64,000 nucleotides of DNA from SIG440 sp045120135. Its GTDB lineage: Bacteria; Bacillota; Clostridia; Monoglobales; Monoglobaceae. Of this stretch, positions 25,672-34,570 are shown piece after piece (positions within the stretch are counted from its first letter, which is position 1; every line of letters begins with the position of its first letter). The position numbers and the translations under genes are program-made. The stretch covers positions 186,001 to 250,000 of the forward strand of contig JBGVEN010000001.1 of the NCBI GenBank assembly GCA_045120135.1, in the 5' to 3' direction. The notes under the pieces are model-generated. The model ran no database searches, was not told the DNA's origin, and saw nothing but the letters and a program-made list of their open reading frames with translations.

Positions 25672-26751
25672 ATGATAATGTTGATAAGTGGTAATATTTT
25701 TATACTTTTAGCATTGGCTGTTGCATTCCTGATTTCTTTTTCAGCAACACCCACGGTTATTGCTCTGGCAAACAAAATTAAGGCGATAGATATCCCCAAG
25801 GATGAACGACGGGTTCATAAAAAACCCATTCCGCTGATTGGCGGTCTTGCAATATTCTACGGCTTTGTAATCAGTGTGCTTTGTTTTGCGGTGATTGACC
25901 GTCAGGTTATGGGGCTTCTTATGGGCAGCGTAATTATTGTTACAGTTGGCGTAATTGATGATATGCGTGACCTTAGTGCAAAGCTTAAACTCTTGTTTCA
26001 AATAATTGCGGCAGCAATAGTGATCTATTTTGGTGTGGAAATTGAGTATGTAGCAAATCCCTTTGCTAAGTGGTTTGGACCGCAGTATATAAACTTGGGT
26101 TTGTGGTCAATTCCTATAACAATGATATGGATAATAGGTGTTACAAACGCTGTTAACCTTATTGATGGTCTTGACGGCCTTGCTTGCGGGGTTTCAACCA
26201 TTGCATCGGTTGCACTTCTTTCAATGACTCTGCTTTCGCAAAACCTCAACGCTGCAATCATAACGGCTGCTCTTGCAGGTGCAGGCTTTGGTTTTTTGCC
26301 TTACAATTTCAATCCGGCAAAAATTTTTATGGGCGACACAGGTTCAACATTCTTAGGCTTTGTTCTTGCCTGCATATCCATTCAGGGGATTATGAAGATG
26401 TATGCAATTATATCTATTGCAGTTCCGGTTCTTATTCTCGGCCTTCCTATATTTGACACATTGTTTGCTATAATGCGAAGAATTGCAAAAAAGAAGCCGA
26501 TAATGGCGCCCGACAGAGGGCATCTCCACCACAGACTCCTTGATATGGGATTTTCACAAAGACAAACTGTTACAATTCTTTATACCCTTACAAGCATCCT
26601 TTGTCTTACAGCGGTTGTAATGTCACTTAAGGATGCAATGCGGGGACTGATACTGATATTTGCAGTTCTGCTTGTTCTGCTTGTAAGTCTTGTTGTAATG
26701 GAACCTAAGGAAGATAATTTAACGGAGGAAAAGAATAATGAAGAAAATTAA
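25672..26751 (+). CDS. Undecaprenyl-phosphate GlcNAc-1-phosphate transferase (TagO/WecA type)
   Basis: Membrane enzyme that moves GlcNAc-1-phosphate onto undecaprenyl phosphate, the first step of teichoic acid or other surface polysaccharide assembly. The 359 residues contain about ten helices and the family's catalytic motifs: DDMRDL, NLIDGLDGLA, the KIFMGDTGSTFLG loop and HLHHRLLDMG. GGAAAGGGA lies before ATG 25672; a second in-frame ATG at 25678 is also possible. It overlaps the epimerase gene by 14 bases, so the two should be made together, which suits wall-polymer synthesis from UDP-GlcNAc and UDP-ManNAc. Confidence 0.92.
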   Translation: MIMLISGNIFILLALAVAFLISFSATPTVIALANKIKAIDIPKDERRVHKKPIPLIGGLAIFYGFVISVLCFAVIDRQVMGLLMGSVIIVTVGVIDDMRDLSAKLKLLFQIIAAAIVIYFGVEIEYVANPFAKWFGPQYINLGLWSIPITMIWIIGVTNAVNLIDGLDGLACGVSTIASVALLSMTLLSQNLNAAIITAALAGAGFGFLPYNFNPAKIFMGDTGSTFLGFVLACISIQGIMKMYAIISIAVPVLILGLPIFDTLFAIMRRIAKKKPIMAPDRGHLHHRLLDMGFSQRQTVTILYTLTSILCLTAVVMSLKDAMRGLILIFAVLLVLLVSLVVMEPKEDNLTEEKNNEEN

Positions 26752-27859
26752 GGTAATGACAATCTTTGGTACACGCCCCGAAGCAATTAAGATGGCACCA
26801 CTGGTTAAAGAGCTTGAAAAACATGATGAAATCGAGTCAATTGTATGCGTAACCGCTCAACACCGCCAGATGCTTGACCAGGTTCTTGATATTTTTGAAA
26901 TAAAGCCTGATTATGACCTTAATATTATGAAGGACAGACAGACGCTTATCAGCATTACCACAAGAGGTCTTGAGGGTCTTGATGAGGTGATGAAGGAAGC
27001 AAAATCGGATATCGTACTGGTTCATGGCGACACGTCTACAACCTTTGTGGGCAGTCTTGCTGCGTTCTATAATCAGATAACTGTCGGTCATGTTGAGGCG
27101 GGACTTAGGACCTATGATAAATACTCTCCGTTCCCCGAAGAGGTAAACCGCAGACTTACCGGTGTGATTGCAGATATGCACTTTGCGCCTACCGAAAAGA
27201 ACAGAGCGAATCTGCTGAAAGAGAATGTGGATGACTCAACAATCTATATCACAGGCAATACAGTTATAGATGCACTTCAGACAACTGTACGTGAGGACTA
27301 CGAGTTTAAAGACGCAGGTCTTGCGGGGATGAACTGGGACAGCAAGCGTGTGATTGTTATGACAGCTCACCGCCGTGAAAATTTGGGTAAACCCCTTGAA
27401 AATATCTGTAATGCAGTAAAGAGACTGGTTGAGGATTTTGAGGATATCGAGGTTGTATATCCTGTTCATCTTAATCCGGCTGTACGCGAGGTTGCAAACA
27501 AAATCCTCGGCGGTATGGACAGGGTAAAGCTTATTGAGCCCGTTAATGCCGACGAGCTTCATAATGCAATAAGCCGCAGTTTTATGGTTATGACTGACTC
27601 GGGCGGTCTTCAGGAGGAAGCACCATCCTTGGGTAAACCTGTTCTTGTTTTGAGAAATGAGACAGAACGTCCTGAAGCGGTTGAAGCCGGAACGGTAAAG
27701 ATTGCCGGCGTAGATGAAGATGTGATTTATGATATGGCAAAGACACTACTTACCGATAAGAACGAATACAACAAAATGGCAAAGGCTATTAACCCATACG
27801 GTGATGGTCACGCATCGGAAAGAATTGTAAAGGCTATAATTGATAAATATAGTAAGTAA
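26738..27859 (+). CDS. wecB: UDP-N-acetylglucosamine 2-epimerase (non-hydrolysing)
   Basis: Interconverts UDP-GlcNAc and UDP-ManNAc, supplying ManNAc for teichoic-acid linkage units or capsule (MnaA in Gram-positives). The 373 residues start with the signature FGTRPEAIKMAPL and include VHGDTSTT, the histidine-bearing VEAGLRTYD, TAHRRENLG and the C-terminal DSGGLQEEAPSLGKPVL block. GGAGGAAAAG precedes ATG 26738 inside the transferase gene. It closes the operon before a strong two-way terminator. Confidence 0.95.
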   Translation: MKKIKVMTIFGTRPEAIKMAPLVKELEKHDEIESIVCVTAQHRQMLDQVLDIFEIKPDYDLNIMKDRQTLISITTRGLEGLDEVMKEAKSDIVLVHGDTSTTFVGSLAAFYNQITVGHVEAGLRTYDKYSPFPEEVNRRLTGVIADMHFAPTEKNRANLLKENVDDSTIYITGNTVIDALQTTVREDYEFKDAGLAGMNWDSKRVIVMTAHRRENLGKPLENICNAVKRLVEDFEDIEVVYPVHLNPAVREVANKILGGMDRVKLIEPVNADELHNAISRSFMVMTDSGGLQEEAPSLGKPVLVLRNETERPEAVEAGTVKIAGVDEDVIYDMAKTLLTDKNEYNKMAKAINPYGDGHASERIVKAIIDKYSK

Positions 27860-27861
27860 AC

Positions 27862-27896
27862 AAAAAAGGAAGGTAGATAATCTACCTTCCTTTTTA
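27862..27896. terminator. Two-way terminator between mnaA/wecB and the hyd operon
   Basis: Stem AAAAAGGAAGGTAGAT paired with ATCTACCTTCCTTTTT, with A-run and T-run on either side, placed between convergent genes. It can serve both strands. Confidence 0.9.
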
Positions 27897-27916
27897 AATG
27901 GTTTATAGTTTTGTTT

Positions 27917-28216
27917 TTACACTTCAAAATCAAAGCACTTGCGTGCGCCGACAACCGAGCGGACAAATGTTGCAACCTCAATATGCTTGGGGTTTACCTG
28001 ATAACCCTTTAGTGCTTCTTCGTTCACAAATGTGCTGTCAAGCATCAAATCTCCGTTTGACGATTCAAATGGATTGGTGTAAACCTTAATTTCTGTCAGC
28101 CCTTCAATCTGTCCCATAAGATTTTCAAGTCCTGCCTTAATTTTTGCAGCGTGTGCAGCCTTTTCCTCAGTAGAGTATTCTTCCTTAAAATTCCAAATAA
28201 TAATGTGTTTAACCAT
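27917..28216 (-). CDS. Dabb (stress-responsive A/B barrel) domain protein
   Basis: A 99-residue small dimeric alpha/beta barrel protein. MVKHIIIWNFK at the start, the LMLDSTF strand, and a late conserved His-x-x-Val (PKHIEVATFV) match the Dabb family. Biochemical role in bacteria is generally unknown. It is the last gene of the minus-strand hydrogenase-maturation operon, 17 bases behind hydG, and an AAAGGAGAA ribosome site precedes it. A link with hydrogenase assembly is suggested only by position. Confidence 0.85.
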   Translation of the reverse strand: MVKHIIIWNFKEEYSTEEKAAHAAKIKAGLENLMGQIEGLTEIKVYTNPFESSNGDLMLDSTFVNEEALKGYQVNPKHIEVATFVRSVVGARKCFDFEV

Positions 28217-28233
28217 TTTAAATTCTCCTTTTA

Positions 28234-29658
28234 TTAGAATCTGAAATCACGTTGCCCATTTTCAATTTCTTCTATATATTTTTTTGCCAACGCACGTGTC
28301 TTTTCGTTTGGAACTTTTTCAATTTCCTTTTCAATAACCTTTATGCCGTTCTTTACTGTTTCGGGCGATGCGTAGTCGGTCAGGTATTCTTTGAGAGTAA
28401 TGAGTGCATTAGGCTGACAGCAGTTTGCAATCTGACCCGATTTGATAAGTGACATAAAACGGTCGCCTGTTCTTCCCTCGCGGTAGCAAGCCGTGCAGAA
28501 GCTGGGAATATACCCGAGCTCCAAAAGCCAGTTAACAACACTGTCAAGGGGGCGTGTGTCACTAAGCTCAAATTGTGCTGAATTTTCATCCTCCGGTTCT
28601 TCGTGAATATATCCGCCCACTGTTGTACGTGAACCACCACTTATCTGTGAAACGCCAAGCTTCAGAACACGCTCTCTTGATGCCTTTGATTCACGAGTGG
28701 AGATAATCATACCGGTATAAGGTACGGCGATTCTGATAACTGCAACAATTTTCTCGAATATGTCATCGGAAATAGCGTTGGAGAAGCTGTCCTTATCAAT
28801 GCCCTCTGCCGGACAAATTCTGGGGACGCTGATGGTATGAGGACCAACACCCTTTGCTGCCTCAAGATGCTCAGCGTGCATCAAAAGACCAACAAAGTCA
28901 TAGCGATACATTTCAAGACCGAAAAGTACGCCGATTCCAACATCGTCAATACCGCCGTCCATAGCTCTGTCCATAGCCTCGGTGTGATAAGCATAATCGT
29001 GCTTGGGACCGGTCGGGTGGAGCATTTCGTAGTTCTCCTTGTGATAGGTTTCCTGAAACAGAATATAAGTTCCAATTCCGGCATCCTTAAGCTTGCGGTA
29101 ATTTTCAACAGTAGTTGCCGCAATGTTTACATTAACTCGGCGGATTGCTCCGTTTTTATGCTTAATGCTGTAAATTGTATTTATACTTTCAAGCACATAT
29201 TCAATGGGATTGTTCACGGGGTCCTCACCAAGCTCGATTGCCAAGCGTTTGTGTCCCATATCCTGAAGAGCAATAACCTCCGCCTTAATTTCCTCCTGAG
29301 AGAGCTTTTTACGTGTAATGCACTTGTTGCCGTAATGGTACGGACAGTAGGTGCAGCCGTTTACACAGTAGTTTGAAAGATACAGCGGCGCAAACATAAC
29401 TATACGATTGCCGTAAAGCTTTTCCTTAATCTGGATTGCTAATTCTTTTATTGCCTCATTTGCTTCGGGAATGTCACATTCAAGCAGAACTGCTGCCTCA
29501 CGATGGGTGAGTCCTTTGCAGTCCTTAGCGCGCTCGATGAGCGAGAATATAAGCTCTCGGTTTGATTTGTTTGCTTTTGCATATTCAATTGTTTCTAAAA
29601 TTTCGTCATGGTTGATAAATTCCTCAGCCACTAAAGATTTGGGATCATAGATTGCCAT
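28234..29658 (-). CDS. hydG: [FeFe]-hydrogenase maturase HydG
   Basis: Radical SAM tyrosine lyase that makes the CO and cyanide ligands of the hydrogenase H-cluster. The 474-residue length is right. The SAM-binding cluster motif C-x3-C-x2-C is in NYCVNGCTYCPYH (about residue 97), and the C-terminal auxiliary-cluster region is in FCTACYREGRTGDRFM with a CC pair downstream, which separates HydG from ThiH. GGAGAATT precedes the start. It lies directly behind hydE. HydF, the third maturase, is not in this window. Confidence 0.96.
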   Translation of the reverse strand: MAIYDPKSLVAEEFINHDEILETIEYAKANKSNRELIFSLIERAKDCKGLTHREAAVLLECDIPEANEAIKELAIQIKEKLYGNRIVMFAPLYLSNYCVNGCTYCPYHYGNKCITRKKLSQEEIKAEVIALQDMGHKRLAIELGEDPVNNPIEYVLESINTIYSIKHKNGAIRRVNVNIAATTVENYRKLKDAGIGTYILFQETYHKENYEMLHPTGPKHDYAYHTEAMDRAMDGGIDDVGIGVLFGLEMYRYDFVGLLMHAEHLEAAKGVGPHTISVPRICPAEGIDKDSFSNAISDDIFEKIVAVIRIAVPYTGMIISTRESKASRERVLKLGVSQISGGSRTTVGGYIHEEPEDENSAQFELSDTRPLDSVVNWLLELGYIPSFCTACYREGRTGDRFMSLIKSGQIANCCQPNALITLKEYLTDYASPETVKNGIKVIEKEIEKVPNEKTRALAKKYIEEIENGQRDFRF

Positions 29659-29682
29659 AGTAATTCTCCTTTATGTCAGATT

Positions 29683-30726
29683 TTAATTTTTAAAGTCACC
29701 GCGTGATACCGAGATGTCATAGCCTATACTCTGAATTCGTTTTTTAAGGTCGGCAAGCCCTTCGGCGGCTTCACTTCCGGTTGCAATTTTATTGTCATAA
29801 AGCATATATTTTTTTCGTACATCAATGGGCGAAAGATTAGGCATAACAACATTCGCTCCTGATAAAATACCCATCTCCCGACCATTTTGGTCAGCTGTTC
29901 CAAGTGCCGTGGTCGCAGGTAATAAAACCTTTTTTAACATAATCCTCACCAAAGCCAACAAGAATAGCGAAAGCTCAACACTACCCGGCTTTTTGTTGCC
30001 AAATGGTGTGTCTTTATGCGGCAAAAATGGACCTATACCAACCATTTCAGGACTAAGCTCCCGAATAAACAAAAGGTCTTCGGCTATTGTTTCAACTGTC
30101 TGGTAAGGTGAACCAACCATAAAACCGCAACCGGTCTGAAATCCGATTTCTTTAAGGTCAAAAAGGCATTGCTTGCGGCTTGCCAGGGTTTGTGTGCTTG
30201 GATGTAGTTTCGAATAGTGCTCTGCATTTGCAGTTTCATGACGAAGTAAAAATCTGTCAGCACCAGAATCAAAAAATTTCTGATAAGATTCTTTTGTTTT
30301 TTCACCAATCGAAAGAGTTACCGCACAATCGGAAAACTTCTGTTTGATTGAAGATATAATATCACACATTTTTTCGTCATCAAAGTATGGGTCCTCGCCA
30401 CCTTGCAGAACAAAGGTGCGAAAACCGAGTGGATAACCAATCTCACAGCACGAAAGTATTTCATCTTTGGTCAAACGGTAACGCTGTACAGCCTTGTTGC
30501 TGCATCTGAGCCCGCAGTAAAAGCAATCCTGCCGGCATATATTGGTAAACTCAATAAGACCGCGTATATAAATCTTGTTGCCGAAATGCTGTCTTGCAAT
30601 ATGAACTGCAGAGGCACGTGCAAAGTTTAAATCATCTGCTGTGTATGTCGAAATCAGCTGTATAAACTCGTCCTTGGTTAATGTTCCAAGGGCTTCAAGT
30701 CTTTTGATAAGTTCGGTGTTGTTCAC
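29683..30726 (-). CDS. hydE: [FeFe]-hydrogenase maturase HydE
   Basis: Radical SAM enzyme that helps build the dithiolate-bridged di-iron centre of [FeFe] hydrogenase. The 347-residue protein has the cluster motif in NICRQDCFYCGLR (C-x3-C-x2-C, about residue 65), VLQGGEDP and the MVGSPYQT block typical of HydE as opposed to BioB. It is translated from an ATG preceded by GGAGG on the minus strand and sits between a TM1266-like gene and hydG, with gaps of 17 and 24 bases. Confidence 0.94.
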   Translation of the reverse strand: MNNTELIKRLEALGTLTKDEFIQLISTYTADDLNFARASAVHIARQHFGNKIYIRGLIEFTNICRQDCFYCGLRCSNKAVQRYRLTKDEILSCCEIGYPLGFRTFVLQGGEDPYFDDEKMCDIISSIKQKFSDCAVTLSIGEKTKESYQKFFDSGADRFLLRHETANAEHYSKLHPSTQTLASRKQCLFDLKEIGFQTGCGFMVGSPYQTVETIAEDLLFIRELSPEMVGIGPFLPHKDTPFGNKKPGSVELSLFLLALVRIMLKKVLLPATTALGTADQNGREMGILSGANVVMPNLSPIDVRKKYMLYDNKIATGSEAAEGLADLKKRIQSIGYDISVSRGDFKN

Positions 30727-30743
30727 GAAGTCCGCCTCCGTTT

Positions 30744-30986
30744 CTATTTTGAGCAGACGGATTTTACACTTACATCGGGAATCATTCCAAGCTTACCTGT
30801 AAGTGCACCTATAATATCTGTTGAAGCATCAAGAACGATGCTCATAACCGAAAGATTTTTCTCGCGGTAGGGAATACCCATTCTGCCCACAATGTAATCG
30901 CTGTAATCGTGTAGAATACTGTTTATTTTTTCTGATGAATCAAGATTATTAATTATAATTCCGATAATTGCAATTTTCGTTTCCAT
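30744..30986 (-). CDS. TM1266-type iron-only hydrogenase system regulator
   Basis: An 80-residue ACT/NikR-like ferredoxin-fold protein. The pattern RMGIPYREKNLSVMSIVLD and LTGKLGMIPDVSVKSV is the hallmark of the family annotated as putative regulator of the iron-only hydrogenase system. It has no DNA-binding domain, and its mechanism is unproven. AGGAGGT precedes the start at 30986. It is the first gene of the operon TM1266-hydE-hydG-Dabb, driven by the promoter at 31102-31130. Confidence 0.88.
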   Translation of the reverse strand: METKIAIIGIIINNLDSSEKINSILHDYSDYIVGRMGIPYREKNLSVMSIVLDASTDIIGALTGKLGMIPDVSVKSVCSK

Positions 30987-31101
30987 ATCAGTTACCTCCT
31001 ATAAAAAAAGATACTCCTTGCCGAGAGACAAAGAGCATAAAATATATTATTTTTATTCTTTGCCTGAAGCTTAGATTTAACTCCTTACTCTCAGCATAAT
31101 T

Positions 31102-31130
31102 ATTATATCAAAGTTTATTCTAAAAGTCAA
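31102..31130 (-). promoter_or_regulatory. Promoter of the hydrogenase-maturation operon
   Basis: On the minus strand, TTGACT (31130-31125), 17 bases, TATAAT (31107-31102). The transcript would have a leader of about 110 bases before the first gene, which is discussed in the findings. Confidence 0.8.
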
Positions 31131-31142
31131 TATTATAAGAAC

Positions 31143-31172
31143 TTGACTTTTTTTGCGTTTTTGTGCTACAAT
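31143..31172 (+). promoter_or_regulatory. Promoter of the AraC-family regulator gene
   Basis: TTGACT (31143-31148), 18 bases, TACAAT (31167-31172), 28 bases before the GTG start. It is back-to-back with the hyd promoter, only 12 bases apart. Confidence 0.65.
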
Positions 31173-31200
31173 ACAGAAAATACTTTGTGAGGTGTTGGAT

Positions 31201-32052
31201 GTGGCGGAGGTCAGACAGGATAATTTAATATTTTCGGACAAGAACTTTCCGTTTTTGTTTTCTTTGTCAAAGGTTCAGCACGACGGTGAAAGCCGCTGGC
31301 ACGAGCCGATAGAGATAAAGTATGTGGTTTCCGGCACTGTTACCGTAATGATTGATACCGAGATGGTGTGTGCCGGTGAGGGCGATATAATTTTTGTGAA
31401 TCCTCACGAGGTGCATTCTAATATAACTGTATCAGATGATACGGGAATGTATCACTTAATGATGCTGAGCCTTGATTTTTTCAGCAATTATGAAGCAAAA
31501 GAACTTGATCTTCGCAGCCTGTTGCTTGAAAAGAGGGTGCGGTTCAATAATTTGATAAAAAATCCCCGTGCTGCACGGATTTTACGGGATATTGCGGATG
31601 AAATGAACGATGCAGATAAATATTCCAATCTTGCAGTACGCGGTATGTTTCAGGAATTTTTTGCAGTGCTTTTGCGAAGTGAGATGCAGGGGAATGCCGA
31701 AACTATACCGCTCGACGACCGTATAAAATTTTACAAGGCAATTGAACCTGCCGTGATTAAGCTTCGTGATAAGTATAATGAAAGCTTTACTGGAGAAGAG
31801 CTTGCAAAGCTTTGTAAAATGAACCGTTACCATTTTTGTAGGGTGTTTAAAAGAGCAATGGGGATGACGGTTATTCAGTATCAGAATGAGTGTAGATTGC
31901 GCATGGCAGAAATTCTGCTTCAGGACAGCACATACAGTATTTCGGAAGTATCCCGTATGGTAGGATTTGAAGATGAAGCATATTTCAGCCGTCTTTATAA
32001 AAAAACAAGGGGTATTTCACCTAAAATGGCAAAGTCAAAATTGTCCAAGTAG
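31201..32052 (+). CDS. AraC-family transcriptional regulator
   Basis: A 283-residue regulator with an N-terminal cupin sensor (about 20-130; WHEPIEIKYVVSG and FVNPHEVHSN blocks) and a C-terminal double helix-turn-helix (about 180-280), marked by LAKLCKMNRYHFCRVFKRAMG and VSRMVGFEDEAYFSRLYKK. Such proteins usually sense a sugar. The start is GTG 31201, eight bases behind TGAGG; a longer frame to 31153 would overlap the -10 box. It heads a gene group (oxidoreductase, aminotransferase, two amidohydrolases), which it probably controls. A terminator separates it from them, so they need their own promoter. Confidence 0.88.
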   Translation: MAEVRQDNLIFSDKNFPFLFSLSKVQHDGESRWHEPIEIKYVVSGTVTVMIDTEMVCAGEGDIIFVNPHEVHSNITVSDDTGMYHLMMLSLDFFSNYEAKELDLRSLLLEKRVRFNNLIKNPRAARILRDIADEMNDADKYSNLAVRGMFQEFFAVLLRSEMQGNAETIPLDDRIKFYKAIEPAVIKLRDKYNESFTGEELAKLCKMNRYHFCRVFKRAMGMTVIQYQNECRLRMAEILLQDSTYSISEVSRMVGFEDEAYFSRLYKKTRGISPKMAKSKLSK

Positions 32053-32080
32053 AAGTCAATGCGGTGCATTGACTTTCTTT
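32053..32080 (+). terminator. Intrinsic terminator
   Basis: 10-bp stem AAGTCAATGC/GCATTGACTT with loop GGT, then TCTTTTG, immediately behind the regulator gene. Confidence 0.75.
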
Positions 32081-32134
32081 TGTTCAGGGGATAAAATTAG
32101 TGTATGATAACATGTGATAGGAGGTGCGTTCTTT

Positions 32135-33133
32135 TTGAAGGCATTGATTGTAGGCGGAGGCGTCGCAGCGGAAATTCATTGCAAGGTCCTCACGCAGATT
32201 AAAGTAGAAATTGCCGGAATATGCGATTTGAACGAAAAGGTTGCTCAGGCTCTGGCAAACCAGTATTCGGCAAAGGCATATACCGATTTAAACGAAGCGT
32301 TGGAACAAGATATTGATTTTGCGGTAATATGTACACCAAGCGGAACACATCCAAAGCTTGCGATTCAAGTTATGAGAGCAGGCAAAAATGTGGTTGTTGA
32401 AAAACCGCTCGGACTTACTCCTGAGGATTGCGACAGGGTTATTGAGGTTGAAAAAGAGACGGGAATGATATGTGCTCCCATTTCACAGCTCAGATTTTCT
32501 GAGACCTACAAAAAGGTAAAGGAAGCTCTGGAAAATAAATCATTGGGAACATTGGTTATGAGCTCTCTTTCAATGAAGTACTTCCGTAGCCGTGAATATT
32601 ATCTTGATGGTTGGAAGGGTACAAAGGGTATGGATGGTGGAGAACTAATGAATCAGGGTATCCATGGCATTGATATTATGTGCGGACTTCTGGGCAGACC
32701 TGAATATGTTTCTGGTAAGGTTACGACAAGATACCATGATATTGAGGCGGAGGACACAGCGGTTGCACATTTTGTATTCCCGGGTGGAATACTTGGCTCA
32801 CTTGACAGCAGTACAGCAATTACAAAATCAAAACCCCGTCGGTTTGAGATTTGCGGAAGTGAGGGTATTATTGTCGTTGAAGAAGATAATATTGTCCTTG
32901 CCGAGGGGATACAGCTGGAACATGATAAGGTAGGCGAATATCAGGGCAGCAATGACCCGAAGAATATTGGATTGAGTTTGCATGGTTTAATTTATCAGAA
33001 CATACTTGCAGCATTCCGTGGCGAAACAAAGCTTGACTACACAACAAAAGATGCTGCAGATACCGTAAAGGTTATTTGTGCTATTTATAAATCTTCAGAA
33101 ACAAGCCAACCGGTTGAATTGAAAGGAGAATAA
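32135..33133 (+). CDS. Gfo/Idh/MocA-family oxidoreductase
   Basis: NAD(P)-dependent dehydrogenase of sugars, cyclitols or their amino/nucleotide derivatives. The 332 residues begin with a Rossmann fold (ALIVGGGVAAEIHCK), followed by CTPSGTHPKLA, the cofactor/catalytic EKPLG block at about residue 95, and the C-terminal sheet domain with GGELMNQGIHGIDIM, where the catalytic histidine lies. Start is TTG 32135, eight bases behind GGAGGTG. The next gene starts two bases after the stop, so these two act together: oxidation of a hydroxyl to a keto group followed by transamination, a known pairing in amino-sugar and aminocyclitol metabolism. Direction (synthesis or breakdown) is open. Confidence 0.88.
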   Translation: MKALIVGGGVAAEIHCKVLTQIKVEIAGICDLNEKVAQALANQYSAKAYTDLNEALEQDIDFAVICTPSGTHPKLAIQVMRAGKNVVVEKPLGLTPEDCDRVIEVEKETGMICAPISQLRFSETYKKVKEALENKSLGTLVMSSLSMKYFRSREYYLDGWKGTKGMDGGELMNQGIHGIDIMCGLLGRPEYVSGKVTTRYHDIEAEDTAVAHFVFPGGILGSLDSSTAITKSKPRRFEICGSEGIIVVEEDNIVLAEGIQLEHDKVGEYQGSNDPKNIGLSLHGLIYQNILAAFRGETKLDYTTKDAADTVKVICAIYKSSETSQPVELKGE

Positions 33134-33135
33134 TT

Positions 33136-34476
33136 ATGTCAAACGAAAAACTGGCAATCTTAGGCGGAAAACCCGTAATAGACGAAGGTGCAGATTTTAC
33201 ACACCTTTTTAAATGGCCTATTATAACAAAGGAAGATGAGGATGCAGCTCTTGAAGTTATTCGTGCAGGCAAATTCTCTGCGACAGATATTTCAATGAAG
33301 CTTGAGGAAGAATTTGCGCATTGGATTGGAACAAAGCATGCCCTTACATTCTGCAACGGCACTCAAGCTCTTGCGGCTGCAATGTTTGCAATCGGTCTTG
33401 GTGCAGGCGATGAAATTATCTGTACCACAAAAACATACTGGGCAAGTATCACACCTGCACTTATTTTCGGAGCCACCCCTGTGTTCTGTAATATTGATGA
33501 GAATCTCAGTATGGATGTTGACGATATTGAGAGATGTATTACTCCAAAAACAAAGGCTATTATGGCCGTTCATTACTGTGCATATCCCTGTAAAATGGAT
33601 AGAATTATGGAAATTGCAAAAAAATATAACCTTATGGTAATCGAGGATGTCTCTCACGCACAAGGCGGAAAATATAAGGGTAAAAAGTTGGGTACATTCG
33701 GTCATATTGCTGCAATGTCAATGATGTCGGAAAAATCTTTGGCTGTGGGCGAATGTGGTATGCTTTGTACAGACGACACAAAGCTATATCAGCGTGCTAT
33801 GGCTTATGGTCATTATGAGAGAAATAACGAAAAGTTCATTCAGAATAACGCAGAGCTTGAACCGTTCTTCGGACTTCCTCTTGGCGGTGTAAAGGCAAGA
33901 CTTAATCAGGTTTCTGCGGCAATTGGAAGAGTTCAGCTTAAATACTATGACGAAAGATGTGCAGAAATTGACAAGGCAATGAATTATTTCTGGGATTTGG
34001 TTGAAGAAATTCCAGGTATACGTGCAATTCGCCCTGAAAAAAATAGTGGCTCAACAATGGGCGGTTGGTATGCGTGCAAAGGTAAGTTTGATACTGAAAC
34101 TTTCCACGGACTTTCGGCGATGAAATTTTGTGAAGCAGTTCGTGCTGAAATGCGTGACAAAGCAAATACATGGTCAGGGGCAAATTTCTGTTTACATACA
34201 CATAATTTGTTCAAGAAATTTGACTTTAGAAATGCAGGCAAGCCATCAACAATTGAGTATATGGATGCGGTAGAGTATTACGGCGACAAGGCTTGCGAAA
34301 AGTCTTTGATGGATAATTCGTTCTCTGCGCCTTGGTTCAAGCATTTTGATAAGGAAGCGATTGAGTTGATTGCAGCTTGCTTTAAAAAGGTTGCTGAAAA
34401 TCATATGCAGCTTGTTGAAGCGGGCATTGACGAAAAAACACAAGGCGGACGCTGGTTTGGTACAAAAGATGAATAA
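33136..34476 (+). CDS. DegT/DnrJ/EryC1/StrS-type sugar aminotransferase
   Basis: PLP enzyme moving an amino group to or from a keto-sugar or cyclitol. The PLP lysine is in SMMSEKSLAVGE (about residue 198), with VEDVSHAQGG before it giving the aspartate that contacts the cofactor. At 446 residues it is longer than the usual 370-400; the extra length is in the second half around the NKANTWSGAN region. GAAAGGAG precedes ATG 33136. Coupled to the oxidoreductase gene (two-base gap) and closed by a strong terminator. Confidence 0.88.
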   Translation: MSNEKLAILGGKPVIDEGADFTHLFKWPIITKEDEDAALEVIRAGKFSATDISMKLEEEFAHWIGTKHALTFCNGTQALAAAMFAIGLGAGDEIICTTKTYWASITPALIFGATPVFCNIDENLSMDVDDIERCITPKTKAIMAVHYCAYPCKMDRIMEIAKKYNLMVIEDVSHAQGGKYKGKKLGTFGHIAAMSMMSEKSLAVGECGMLCTDDTKLYQRAMAYGHYERNNEKFIQNNAELEPFFGLPLGGVKARLNQVSAAIGRVQLKYYDERCAEIDKAMNYFWDLVEEIPGIRAIRPEKNSGSTMGGWYACKGKFDTETFHGLSAMKFCEAVRAEMRDKANTWSGANFCLHTHNLFKKFDFRNAGKPSTIEYMDAVEYYGDKACEKSLMDNSFSAPWFKHFDKEAIELIAACFKKVAENHMQLVEAGIDEKTQGGRWFGTKDE

Positions 34477-34477
34477 A

Positions 34478-34517
34478 GCAATAAAAATCCACCCAAGGGT
34501 GGATTTTTATTGCTTTT
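34478..34517 (+). terminator. Strong intrinsic terminator
   Basis: Perfect stem of about 18 bp (GCAATAAAAATCCACCC with its complement) around AA, ending in TTTTT, behind the aminotransferase. Confidence 0.9.
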
Positions 34518-34570
34518 TACAGAAAACTAATATATAATATAAAAAATATGTGGTTGAGGAGGAAGTAGAA

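Noticed and set aside
28837..29376. 179-codon open frame on the plus strand opposite hydG
   Set aside because: It is the antisense shadow of a well-supported radical SAM gene, with no ribosome site and no family resemblance.
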